From Manihot esculenta (taxonomy: Eukaryota > Streptophyta > Magnoliopsida > Malpighiales > Euphorbiaceae): DNA of 64,000 nt. The stretch covers positions 17,959,856 to 18,023,855 of the forward strand of contig NC_035170.2 of NCBI RefSeq assembly GCF_001659605.2, given 5' to 3'. A model generated the notes under the pieces. That model had not been told where the DNA came from. It worked only from the letters and a program-made list of their open reading frames with translations, and searched no databases. This document shows positions 1-10,995 of the stretch, one piece after another. Position 1 is the stretch's first letter. The number at the start of each line of letters is the position of its first letter. Both the position numbers and the translations under genes were made by a program.

Positions 1-1
1 T

Positions 2-1771
2 ATCTTTGCACTTAAAATGTGGAGGCATTACCTCTATGGGGTAAAGTGTGAGATCTATACAGATCATAGGAGCCTGCAGCACATCTTGAGTCAGCGAGAG
101 TTAAACTTGAGGCAGAGACGGTGGGTAGAATTGCTCAGTGATTACGATTGTAAGATCCAATATCATCCGGGTAAGGCTAATGTGGTAGCTGATGCCTTAA
201 GCCGGAAGTCACTTGGCAGTTTATCCCACATTGCAATAGAGAGAAGACCGGTGGTGAAGGACTTTTACAGACTCATGGATGAAGGGCTACAGTTGCAGTT
301 ATCTGGTACAGGTGCTTTAATTGCACAGATGAGAGTTACACCAGTGTTTCTAGAGCAAGTGGCTCTAAAACAGCACGAAGATCCTGAGTTAGTGAAAATT
401 GCCAGGACTGTTTAGTCTGGCAACAGTGCAGGGTTTAGATTTGACAGAGAGGGGATTCTTCGGCACGGTAAGAGATTATGTGTACCAGATGATAGCAGTT
501 TAAAGGAAGACATTATGAGGGAAGCTCATAATGCGAGGTATAGCGTTCACCCTGGAGCCACCAAGATGTATCAAGATTTGAGAAAAGTGTATTGGTGGCC
601 AGCAATGAAGAGGGAATTGGCACAATTTGTGTCAGTCTGCGAAACATGTCAAAGGGTGAAGCTAGAACACCAAAAGCCGGCTGGAATGCTTAACCCACTG
701 CCAATTCCAGAGTGGAAATGGGAGAACATAGCTATGGATTTTGTAGTGGGGTTACCGGCGACGTCCAACAGGCTAGACTCCATATGGGTGATTGTGGATA
801 GACTCACTAAATCTGCCCACTTCATTCCAGTCAGGAGTAACTATTCTGTGGACAAGTTAGCGCAGGTGTATGTGAATGAGATAGTCAAGCTGCATGGAGT
901 TCCAGTGTCGATTGTCTCAGATAGAGGACCGCAGTTCACCTCCAGGTTTTGGCGGAGTCTGCAAGCTGCTATGGGTACAAGATTGGATTTCAGCACTGCT
1001 TTCCATCCACAGACAGACGGTCAGTCAGAGAGGACCATCCAAACCATAGAAGATATGCTGAGAATGTGTGTGTTAGACTTTGGCGGTTCTTGGAGGCAGC
1101 ATCTACCTCTGGTGGAGTTTGTCTACAACAACAGCCATCATGCTAGCATAGGGATGGCCCCTTATGAAGCTTTGAATGGGAGGAAGTGCCGAACACCTAT
1201 TTGCTGGGAAGAGATAGGAGAGAAGGCTCTTGCAGGGCCAGAGCTAGTTGAGATTACCAGCAAGTTAGTGCCTATCATCAGAGAGAGGATCAAGACAGCT
1301 GTTAGAAGACAGAAAAGCTATGCAGACATCCGTAGGAAACAGATAGAGTTTCAGGAGGGGGATATGGTATTGTTAAAGGTGTCTCCAATGAAGGGAGTGG
1401 TTCGCTTTGGAAAGAAGGGTAAACTGGCCCCACGGTACATTGGTCCTTTTGAGATTTTGCAAAGGATCGGAAAGGTGTCGTATAAGCTGGCTTTACCTAC
1501 CTCTATGGAAAGAATTCACCCAGTATTCCATGTTTCTATGTTGAGGAAGTTTGTGTCAGATCCAGAGAAGGTTCTTAGTGAACCTGAGGTGGAAATCTTA
1601 AGTGATCTCACCTATGTAGAGCAACCAGTGCGGATCTTAGACACCCAGATCAGAAAGCTGAGAAACAAGGAGATACCAATGGTGAAAGTCCTATGGAACC
1701 ACCACAATCTAGAAGAGTGCACCTGGGAGACACGGGAGTCTATGCTCCAACAGTACCCATATCTGTTTTAA
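2..1771 (+). pseudogene. Tekay pol remnant: RNase H, integrase, chromodomain
   Basis: The reading frame is open from base 2. RNase H C-terminus: [10 protein letters not shown] and the [16 protein letters not shown] motif. A TAG stop at 413-415 stands where the intact copy in this window has a CAG glutamine codon (context ARTV-stop-SG). The same frame then continues to 1771 without shifts. Integrase follows with a zinc-binding HHCC module (HP...CETCQR) and the D,D35E core ([28 protein letters not shown]). The last ~55 residues form a chromodomain ([10 protein letters not shown] ... [14 protein letters not shown]) ending QYPYLF, typical of Tekay chromoviruses, in which it is thought to guide integration to marked heterochromatin. 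One nonsense mutation is the only break visible in this part, so this copy is not old. Confidence 0.93.
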
Positions 1772-1811
1772 GGTTAGTTTTTCCCCTTTTTTATGTGTTT
1801 AGTTGTTTGAG

Positions 1812-1848
1812 GAACATTCGGGGACGAATGTTCTTAAGGGGGGAAGAA
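1812..1848 (+). promoter_or_regulatory. Hairpin plus polypurine tract before the 3' LTR
   Basis: A perfect inverted repeat has arms GAACATTCG (1812-1820) and CGAATGTTC (1825-1833) around a 4 nt loop. Three bases later comes the purine run AAGGGGGGAAGAA (1836-1848), which abuts the LTR start TGTAATACCC. The purine tract is the plus-strand primer of reverse transcription. The hairpin is also present in both full-length copies (23823-23844 and 53993-54014). Its function is unknown. Confidence 0.85.
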
Positions 1849-3945
1849 TGTAATACCCGGCTCGAGTCCGGCCTCGGACTTCCTGTCGTCTGGTGGAATC
1901 TCGGGTGTCGGAACCCTCGAGAAGGGTAATACATATGTTTTCATGTGTGTTTTAAGAGTTTTGAATGTTTTCAAGTGTGAAAGGAAATGAATTTTGAAAG
2001 AAAAGCAACAAGGGAGAAATGCAAAGGTTCGCCCGCCGAATGGCACTTTCGGCCGCCGAATGGCACTTTCGGCCGCCGAACATTGCATGGTTTCGGATTC
2101 ACGTTCGGCTGCCGAAGGTGGTCTGGCCAGCCACCTATAAAAGGGCCAAGGGTCGGTGGAAGGAGGCTATTTCTCCTCCACTTGCAGCCAGAGGTGAGTT
2201 CCAGCCTCTCTCACGTTAACTTTCATGGTTTTTATGAGTTCCTTCAAATCTTTCCAAGGTTGTAAGAGTTTTGATGATTTTTGAAGGTTTTAAGCAAAAA
2301 GAACAAAGTTTGAAGCTTGGAGAGGTTGAGAACGGATTTCTCTATATCTCCACGTTAGGATCGTGTAATCTCTTGTTTAGCAGAGGTAAGTACAGATCCT
2401 GAACCTTCTTTGTTGATTTTTGAAGGTTTTATGAAATTTGTATGGGTAGTATGCATGTTTAGGTTTAGGTGAGGTTTTTGGTGATCTTTCATGTTTAAGT
2501 GTTATGTGCTATGTTTGTTTGGGGTTTAGGATAGTTTGAGACCCCTTTGTGCATATATATGTGTATGTGCTAGTTGGGAGTAGTTGATATGCATGTTGTA
2601 GGTTTTTGGGCAAAGTTTGCATGAAACAGAGCAAGGTTCTGTCCCCTGGACAAAACCAGGTTCGGCCGCCGAAAGAAGGTTCGGCCGCCGAACATGCTTG
2701 GAGGCAGTTTCGGCTGCCAAAGCTTGCCCCCGAAAGCTAAGCTTTCGGTTTAGAAAGGGACTTTCGGCCGCCGAAAGAGGGAGTTCGGCCGCCGAAAGTA
2801 TGTGAGTTTCGTCTCTGGACGAGACTTTCGGCCGCCGAAGGTGCCGCCGAACATGCATGAGTTTCGTCTCTGGAGAGGGGTTTCAGCCGCCGAACCTGCC
2901 GCCGAAAGTGCCCTGTCCAGCTTTCTTTTGCATGTTTTATGTGATTGTTTGGGGAGTTTGTAGAGGGTTTTTGGGGAGTTTCTTAGAGATGTTCGTGCGT
3001 TAGTTTGGTCCCTCATTGGCGTCCACCTGTGTAGGTACAGACCAGAGGAACCCCAGAGAGCAGCAGTGAGTCCAGTTTTAGAACCTGCAGAGTCAGTTCA
3101 GAGTCAACCCGAGGTGAGTGGAACTGAACTTAATGTTTGAATATGAGAAATGAATATTTTATCATACTTCATGCATCATGAATATGCTATAGGGTGAGTG
3201 CATTAGTGTACACGAATATGATGCATTGCCTTTATCCTTGATTCTATGACTGTATGGACATAGTAAGGATTCAATAGCCCTCAGAGGAAAGACCTGGAAC
3301 AGCCCTACGGGGACCAGGCACAAAGACCTGGAACAGCCCTACGGGGACCAGGCATATGGTATAGAGGGAGTGTTGAGCCGTCCATGCTGAGATGTGATTA
3401 CTTGTGATGTGATACATTGCATGAGAGCATGTTTTATCACCTGTTCTTTATTACTGTTCTACTCACTGGGCTATAATAGCTCATCCCTCTCCCCTAACTC
3501 CAGTTGTGCAGGTTCAGAATTCAGAGGGAAGTCAGCAGGGTACAGGAAGAGTATATAGTTTGTAATAGCTAGTGTGGACATGTATATGTAAAGAGATAAT
3601 GTACAATGTATAGACTTGTGCTTGACTTAGAAGTGTTGTAATCCCTTGTTGTAGACACATGATCAGTGTGTGTATGTTTCTTTTCTTGTTCATATTGATG
3701 AGAAAACCAGGCTTAATATGCTGAGTTATATTCGCCTTGAGTGGGGATAAAATAGCAGAGATATAGTGCATGCACAGGTTAAGCCCTGGAGAAAAGAAAG
3801 TTTTAATGATTTGACAGAAAATGTATGATCATGTAGGGGATTTCACAGGTACACAGACAGTATAGCAGGCTTACTACGGGTCCCGGCGACCTTAAGTCGA
3901 TCTGGATCCTAGTGCCGGTAGCAGTTCGGTTTCCGGGCTGTTACA
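1849..3945 (+). repeat. 3' LTR of Tekay element 1 (2,097 bp)
   Basis: The LTR starts TGTAATACCCGG after the polypurine tract and ends CGGGCTGTTACA (TG...CA). A TATA box (TATAAAA, 2136-2142) lies in the block GGTCTGGCCAGCCACCTATAA, which recurs in the related LTRs. Three 13 bp palindromes (TTCGSCCGCCGAA type) start at 2028, 2048 and 2068, just upstream of the TATA box. A second cluster lies at about 2660-2905. At 3291-3353 two 34 bp tandem units each carry CCTGG...CCAGG arms. The terminal ~80 bp are strongly conserved with the other Tekay LTRs. Short reading frames in this LTR are products of the repeats and not genes. Confidence 0.93.
2136..2142 (+). promoter_or_regulatory. Probable LTR core promoter (TATA box)
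   Basis: TATAAAA follows the conserved block CTGGCCAGCCACC. Equivalent sites occur at 20165-20172 (LTR A), 30980-30986 (element C 5' LTR) and 61259-61265 (element D 5' LTR). The position about 290 bp into the LTR and the repeated conservation suggest the U3 promoter. The transcription start has not been mapped. Confidence 0.65.
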
Positions 3946-4260
3946 TCTAATGTTAGGGATTTTAAATTTAGTAACGGACACATCCGTTACTAAATTTAAC
4001 TTCTGTAACGGATAATATATCTGTTACTAAATGACTGATTATAGAACCATTTAGTAATGGATGTGTTCATTCGTTACTAATTGTGGGTAAATTTAACCAA
4101 TTTTGTAACGGATATAGATCCGTTACAGAATTTAGTAACGGATTTATAACGGATTAGCTAATCCGTTACTATTGTTGTGTTTAATATAATATCCGTTATT
4201 AATCAGTTACTAATTAGTAATAGAAGTTTTCCGTTACTAATCCGATAAATTTTTATAGTG
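3946..4260 (-). mobile_element. CACTA transposon terminal region (interrupted by Tekay element 1)
   Basis: Read on the minus strand from 4260 the sequence begins CACTATAAAAATTTATCGG. It then carries many copies of TAACGGAT in both orientations (for example around 3970, 4010, 4107, 4135 and 4170). A CACTA terminus followed by dense subterminal repeats is the signature of the CACTA (CMC) superfamily, where the repeats bind transposase. Only this end is seen; the body would lie left of the Tekay element, outside the window. Immediately to the right the sequence is coding DNA of a copia integrase, so the transposon inserted there. The far terminal repeat is not visible. Confidence 0.65.
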
Positions 4261-5541
4261 TAATCCTTTTAATTTTCTTATTTAATTAATTTTCTACTTC
4301 AGTTTTATATAATTGAAATATATCAAATGCTTCATCTTTGTTTTTAAGCAAATATACTTTAGTATATCTAGAATAGTCATCAATAAAAGTTACATAATAT
4401 TTTTTTACTACCTTTAGTCATAGTTTATTTTAAATCCCCTAAATTTGTGTGTATTAAACTAAGCAATTCAAATTCTCTGTGTAGTTGAACATGATTTTTT
4501 GGTTGACTTAGATTCTACACAAATCTCACATTTATTTAAACATGTATTACCAGTGCCAGATATTATACCAAGATATTGCATTTTTTTAATATAAGAAGCA
4601 CTAACATGTCCTAATCTAGCATGCAATAAATCAAAAGAATCAAGCAAGTAAGCAGAAGAATATGCATTTTTATTTGTTATTGCAGAAATATTGAGAACAA
4701 AGAGTCATTGATTACAATAACCTTTTTCAATAAAAATGTCATTTTTAGTCAGTACAATTTTATCTGACTCAAAAGACACCTTAATCTCAGCCTTTCCCAA
4801 TAGAGCTATAGAAATTAAATTAGTTCTTATATTAGGTACATGAAGTACTTCATTAAGTGCCAAGGTCTTGTCAGATGTGAGTTTGAGAAGAACTTTCCCT
4901 TTACTAAGGACACTTGCGGTTCTAGAATCACCTAAACACACATATTCTTCTCCTTCCCCCACTGTAGTGTAGGAGTTAAATGCATTTCTGTTTGTACAGA
5001 TATGCCTAGTAGCACCAGAGTCTATAACTCATACTTGCACATTAGCTACAAGAAAAGTTTGAGAAATTACCGCAGCAATAATGTCATCTCCTTCAACTAA
5101 ATTCACTTTTGGTTTAGGAGGATTGTCATTTATCACTCTTTTCCTGCACTGAGATGCATGATGACCCGGCTTACCACATACAAAACAATGTCCTTTCTTT
5201 TTAAAGGTGAGATTATTAAACTTATGTTTGTAATCAAATTTCTTATTTTCGTACCTGTTATTTGATTTGTGCACTTTACCTTGTATAAGATTTGCTCTTG
5301 TAGCCAACTCTTTACCTTTTGCAGCTTTAAGTTCCCTCCTGTTTGTATTTTCAATCTTTGAGATGTCAAGAAGATGTTTGGCATATGGAACAACAGGCAG
5401 AAGAGGCTCACTGTTTACAATAGCAGGAAGTGTGGCAGTAGGAAGCACAGCAGAAGCAAAGGTAGTGACAATGTCATTGGAAGCAGGCAATGAAGAAGTA
5501 GAGACAATAACAACGTTTGGTTCCATTTGTGTAAAATTCAT
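4261..5541 (-). pseudogene. Ty1/copia gag-protease-integrase fragment
   Basis: Reading down the minus strand, the gag C-terminus contains a zinc knuckle CFVCGKPGHHASQC (CX2CX4HX4C) at about 5145-5185. A protease motif VIDSGATRH follows near 5005-5025. It is preceded by a TGA at 5029-5031 where a tryptophan codon is usual in this family. Next comes GEGEEYVCLGDS...LHVPNIRTNLIS (about 4705-4962), the gag-pre-integrase region (LLHARLGHVS), and the start of the integrase core ending near KKIKRI at 4261, where the CACTA end begins. No start region for full gag is recognisable. This is an inactive remnant. Confidence 0.8.
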
Positions 5542-6420
5542 AAATATTTAAGATTATTGAAAAAATATGATAAAATAATAAAACCTGAGTCGTGTTAAAC
5601 ATTGTCCTTAAGGATTTATTTTGTAATCCCCCAGGATTAAACATGTCCTTTTGGGATTTAATTTCTAGAATCAGGATAACAAGAATTTATCTTTAATTTA
5701 TAACCCAGCAGAAAACATATAGAAGAGAGAATAAAATAGAAAAATGAGATTGCCTATCTTTATAAAAATGGAGGCTATTTATAGTGGAAAAAAATTACCG
5801 TTATAAGCGGTTATAAAAATATTAAAATAATATAATAAAATTATAACGGTCAGATTTAATATTATATTTAAATATCAAATTTGCAACAGCAAAAAAATCT
5901 CATAAATAAAATCTTTAACTACTATAAAATCTTTAACGAACATAAAATCTTCAATAACTATAAAATTTTTAATATCTATAAAATTTTTTGAAATTTAAAC
6001 TAATTTTACAATATTTTGTTGACAGGAAACCTTTGAAGCTTGCAGACACTCAGGACGACAACGGTGGCAGTTTGTGCTTTTAGGTTGTGTTTTTGGCCAT
6101 AATACTTTAGGCAGTTGTGTTATCCTTTGTGCTTTGTTTCTTCTTTATTTTGCTTGCTTTCTTTTGCATACACAAAGATTGTGGTGGTGGTTGTCTATTT
6201 TTAGTTGTTACTGGCGTTATTGCGATTGTTTTAGGAGTTTGCTTTTGCTATTTCTCCAGCATTTAGGTTCGGTGGAGATGCCTGATTAGTTTGGGTTCCA
6301 TCGATGTGTGGCCTTCATTTAGTGGTGGGTTGGGCCATTGTTCCTAATTTTTGTTGTTGTAATTCCATTTCCTATATGTAATCCAGGTAAAACTTGCTTT
6401 ATTAATTATAATATATAATT
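5542..6420. other. Unassigned region upstream of copia fragment
   Basis: Between 5542 and about 6000 the DNA is AT-rich and could be decayed leader or LTR of the copia remnant, but no TG...CA boundaries are found. 6001-6420 is T- and G-rich and resembles the 3' untranslated tail of a plant L1 LINE (runs of TTGTTGTTGTAATTCC before an A/T-rich end), but no coding part is attached. The 71-codon open frame at 6074-6289 is low-complexity and hydrophobic and is not a credible gene. Confidence 0.3.
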
Positions 6421-8683
6421 ATAATATCAACAAAATTGAACTTACCCAACCTATAATCGAATATCCAATAGCATAATATAAAAAAATTATGTGCTTCATA
6501 AGCTATTTTCAATTATAATTTTAGGCCCATTTCTCAGTAAAAAATAACTTATATTTAAAAAAATATAAAAAATATTTTTTATTGATAATTTATTTTTTAT
6601 TATTTAATTTTAAATTAAAAAATAAAAATATATTAACAAATATATATATATATATATAAAGGTATTAATAAAATTTTTAAAGTAGAGTTCTCTTTTAAAA
6701 AGATTAAGTTATTTTTTTAAAATAATTTAGTTTCATAAAAATATAGTTTTTACATAAAATAATTACTTATTTTTTATTATTTAATTTTAAAATAAAAAAT
6801 AAAATATTTTAATAAATTTATATATAGAAATTTTAATAAGATTTTTAAAATGCAAAATTGATTTTTCTTTTTAAATAAAATTATTTTTTTAAAAATAATT
6901 TAATTTTTATTTTGATAAAAAATATTTTTATTAATTAATTTTTTAAATATTCAAATATTAAAAGATGTAAAAAATATTTTATTAAAAAACTTTTCTGTAA
7001 AACAAATAGAAGTCAAAAAAATTATTTTCCATTTATTAATTTTTTTAGTACACTGAATGTTGAAAAATGTAGAAAATTTATTTCTTCTGCGAAACAAATG
7101 TAGCGTTAACTGTAGGATAATTATTTGGGATGCGTAGAAAATCTTTAATTGTGTGAACAGCAGAGGGCAAAAAATCTTTGCCCTTCTGGCAATAATTAAT
7201 TCTAATAATCATGTTCCGACAACGACAGCCATGCATGCAAATCTCAATTTTACATAATTTTATACAACCGACGATTTTAAATATTTAAAAGGTCATAGAT
7301 TTTTTATGAAAATAATGAAATAATGAATGTGATCATATGTCAAAGAAAGCAAGGTCTCCTATTAAATAAATTTAATTTTTATTTATTTTTTGGCAAGTAC
7401 TCTTCAGTTTCTCTTTATGATATTGCCCCACTGTGACTGGTTCTCCACAGCTCTAGCCCCTCTTCTGTTCCTAAAGAATGAATGAATACATTCAATGCCT
7501 TCAGCTGTTGCAGTTTTTTTTATTGTTTTTTTAAGAACACATTTATTTCAAAGTTGATATTTTTTAGAAAACATGATTTTAAATAAATTTAAATTTATCT
7601 TATTATTTCAAATAATTTAAAATTAATTTTTATTTTTTTATAATTAAATTTTACTCTGTTAAAACTTAAGATCTCTCAATCTTGAAAACAACTCAAATAT
7701 TAATAAAATAAAACTTATTAATTTTACAATTTATTTTATGTTTTAAATAATATAATTTCTTATTACTTAAGCTTTATTGTTTTACTTAATCATGCTGGAA
7801 ATTTTGATATATATATTAAAAATCAATTATGTTTTATTACTAAAAACCAAGAGAAATTAACAAGATAGGAGCATACAAAATCTAGGTAAGGGTATTTCCT
7901 CATACACTCGATACAAGGTCTAAAATGTTAAAAAATGAAAATATCATTAATATTAGAGTTCAAAACATTATATAAAGAGTTTGTACTCTCATATTAAAAA
8001 ATATTTAGTTTAACTGTTAAATGTAATTGATAATATTTGTATCAATTTCAAATTAAGAGCTTTTTTTTTTTAATTTGTTTTATATTTATTTTAAATTTTG
8101 ATAAAAATATCCTTTTTCTAATATTATTTCTTCTACGTATCTCATATTCTACACGCTTTACACCATGGCTCCTATTTCATCTCCACATATGGTTTTTTAC
8201 CTTCATCTTCTTCCACTTTTTAGATTGAAGTTGCACTACACAAAAGCTGTGACTCTTAGCACTTTCAATATATCCCATAAAAGCTGCGACTCAACTTTTA
8301 GCTTTAGTTTTTCAAGACGTCAGGTATTGCCTTCTCATGGCTTTGTTTTTTTGCTGGTATTTTTTTAATATTTAATTTGTATTTTGAAATGCTAGACATG
8401 CATGTATGAGTAAAGATGGTTCATCTTTTAGTCCTTCACAGTGTGGGGGTAATTACCCTTCTCATGGCTTTTTTCTTTTTTTTTTTTTTTAATTTGCTGA
8501 TTTTTTTTTTCTATTTGAAATGCTAGACATATTCTAATAGATAGATGTTTGATTTGAGGCTATTATCTCCCCTGTAGAAATTGTCAAGCACACCGAATGA
8601 TATTCTATTTCTTAACAAACGATTGTAAGTCTAGACTTCTTTTAGAGGATTGTCTTTATTGGTAGTGTGTATGCCATTTGGAT
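6421..8683. other. AT-rich intergenic DNA with a local duplication
   Basis: No gene is recognised. 6530-7090 is extremely AT-rich with many TTTAAAATATTTT-type runs, similar in style to 40040-40430. This may reflect an old foldback MITE family, but I could not find clean termini. A local direct duplication is visible: 8331-8400 (CTTCTCATGG ... GAAATGCTAGACAT) recurs at 8458-8530 with expanded T runs. Confidence 0.4.
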
Positions 8684-9148
8684 TAGGGGTGAGCATTCGG
8701 TCGGTTCGGTTTAAAATCGAACCGAATCGAATAAATCAAAAATCAAAATTTCAGTGTTTATGAAAATAGAACCGAACTGATTTTGATCAGAAACCAAACC
8801 GAACCGGTCTGATTCAGTTCAATTCGGTTCAATTTGATCGGTTTTGATTTTTAATATTTTTTTTAGTTTTTACACTTTATTTTTAATATTTTAAAATTTA
8901 ATTAAAATATTTTAATCTTAATATGATTTAATTTCTCTATATTATTAAAAAAATATATTATTATCACTAATCGGTTCAGTTCGATTTTTTCGATTTTTTT
9001 TTATCAAAACTGAACCAAACTGAAATAATCAAAATTTTTGAAATTAAAAACCGAACCGAACCGAAATATATAAAAAATCGAACTAAATTTTCAAATCGGT
9101 TTGGTTCAATAAGTTTTTTCGGTTTGAACCGAATACTACTCACCCCTA
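8684..9148. mobile_element. hAT-type MITE (465 bp) with 8 bp target duplication
   Basis: The element begins TAGGGGTGAGCATTCGG and ends with the near-inverse (...CCGAATACTACTCACCCCTA). It is flanked by perfect 8 bp direct repeats ATTTGGAT (8676-8683 and 9149-9156). The 8 bp duplication and the terminal sequence fit the hAT superfamily. The inside contains many CGGTT and AACCG blocks in both orientations, giving a foldback structure, and no coding sequence. It must be mobilised by a transposase elsewhere. The termini are little diverged. Confidence 0.85.
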
Positions 9149-9156
9149 ATTTGGAT

Positions 9157-9677
9157 AGAGAACATTCGGTAGTTTTATATGATCATCTTGAATTAGATGT
9201 CTTTTTTTTGTTTGTCTCTTGAAAATTCTCTCCTTTTCATGTGCTCATTTTTACGAGAACCTCTTTCATATAGTTTTTTCATATAGTGCTACACATAATT
9301 TTCTTTTAAAAAAAACTGAAAAAGGAAAAAAAAAATTCTCAAGTCAAATTAGAGGTGGTCCTTTTAAGGATAGCTAATCAAAATAGAGTAAAGCCATGCT
9401 TTACACCATTAAACAATATTGAGATATATGATCTCTTGTGGCATAACTTGCAATCTGGGGGGAGTGTTGCACTAACAATTATGCATCTTTTTACTATGGA
9501 TTAGACAAGTCAAGAGCCTTGCTGAAATTTTAAGCTCTCATTTGAATTGGTATTTTATTTGTCAGTTGTAGCTAATTTCCAAGAATAGCGTATTTTATTT
9601 TATTTACTTGAATTTTTTCATTTAACTTTAATAGCATTAATTTTAAAAGGGCAATATGGCTACTAAAAATAAAAGTA
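9157..9677. other. Non-coding spacer
   Basis: AT-rich sequence between the MITE and the Harbinger-like remnant. At about 9457-9470 a purine run followed by TGTTGC looks like a polypurine tract and LTR start, but no LTR end, partner or TSD was found. No feature is called. Confidence 0.35.
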
Positions 9678-10722
9678 TTGGAAAAGCTGCATGCATGGAG
9701 TGGTGAACAATTTAATTTATTTATTAATATTTGTGTTCGGAGCACTAACTTGAGCAAGAGAAATGGAGGTGGATGGAGGGACAAAAGATATACATGGTTA
9801 CAAAATCAATTAAAATTTATTGGTGTTGAACTTACCAAAGAGCAGTTAAGGCGCAATTGGATTGGATGAAAGATCAATAGAAAATGTGGAAGAAATAAAA
9901 TGGGATTAGGATGGGATCACATAAAAGGTACAATTATTGCTTCTGATGAGTGGTGGAATGAAAAAAATTAAGGTACGTTTTATATAGAAAATATTTTATT
10001 TTTAGGTTTCATTAAGCAAATAAGCTTTTAATTATTTATTAACGCCATGTTTATTTTATGTATGTACTAAGGAAAATTTAAATTTTTGTAAAATTCTGTG
10101 AGAAAGGAACCTGACAAGAGCTTTATGAAAAATATCAAGTATTATTCCAAGGAACCATGGCTACTAAAGAATTTGCATATGTACCATCTTTTGGAGTTTT
10201 AAATGTCATAATTTAATAACTTAGATCATGTTGAGGAGAATAACCATGCAAAGTCTGATTTTAACGACGATTTAAATGAGATGATAGAATACAGGTTTTG
10301 GATATATAGTTTCATTTAGTCAAGTAGCACGAGGAAGTATAGGTTTTGAAAATATATAAAATAATAATAGCCAACATAATATGAGAAAACAAAGGAGAAA
10401 AGAGTTGTCTAATGATCCTACAACAAAGAAAAAAAAGATATAATAATGAAAGAAGGGTTTCAACGGCTACACAAATAACTGATACAGTTAAAGAGTTATG
10501 AGAAACTATAGAAAAAAGCATGGAATTAAAGACTGTTGCAATATGTAATTTTTTTAGGAGATTGTCCTAATTGCTCTATTGAAGAAGTTATGAAAGATGT
10601 ATTATCTTTGCCACTTACGGAGGGAGGCAGCGATATTCATTTTGTTTGGCACACTCTTACTCGACCAAAAGTCAAAAAGGGAGATGTATAATATTCTCCA
10701 AAATGCAGAAACCATTTCCGGA
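9678..10722 (+). pseudogene. Myb/SANT-like protein remnant (PIF/Harbinger ORF1 type)
   Basis: The first segment (9678-9869) reads as a Myb/SANT-like DNA-binding domain (Myb_DNA-bind_3 type). In the next frame (about 9870-9973) comes the family hallmark GLGWDHIKGTIIASDEWW. Around 10565-10720, again with frame shifts, SIEEVMKDVLSLPLTEGGSD and KSKREMYNIL match the C-terminal region of these L10-interacting Myb-like proteins. In PIF/Harbinger transposons such a protein binds the ends and assists the transposase. The transposase-like remnant follows directly downstream. Several stops and frameshifts show it is dead. A decayed host Myb-like gene is the alternative. Confidence 0.65.
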
Positions 10723-10995
10723 AATGGCTGCAATATTATTTTTCATTATAAACTAATGGTTTGCGGAAGCCTATTGCTTAGTAGATATCATTTCTTATGT
10801 TTCTTATGTTTCTTATTTTATATTAGCAAATTTATTCAAATAATCTCATAGTTATTTTAGCTTATGTTTAAACTTCAGCTATGTAAATTCTTGATTAAAA
10901 ATTTTTGGCATTGAAATAAAGTTCAAGCTTTATCATGTGCTTCTAGAATTATTATATTTTGCTTATATATTTAACATTTATTTTTTTAATAAAAA

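Larger units (their letters stand above)
1..3945 (+). mobile_element. Tekay-type Ty3/gypsy element 1, 3' part (truncated by window edge)
   Basis: The window opens inside the RNase H domain of a plus-strand chromovirus. Integrase, chromodomain, polypurine tract and a complete 3' LTR follow. Protein and LTR are close to those of the two full-length minus-strand elements at 21608-31363 and 51754-61530. The LTR ends TGTTACA at 3945 and the next five bases are TCTAA, the expected right target duplication. The left copy lies outside the window, so the duplication cannot be confirmed. The element sits in the subterminal repeats of a CACTA transposon (3946-4260). Confidence 0.93.

Noticed and set aside
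6074..6289. 71-codon open frame with hydrophobic residues
   Set aside because: Low-complexity T- and G-rich DNA with no conserved motif; more likely LINE-like 3' tail.
9457..9475. Purine run followed by TGTTGC, like an LTR start
   Set aside because: No LTR end, partner LTR, coding region or target duplication was found.
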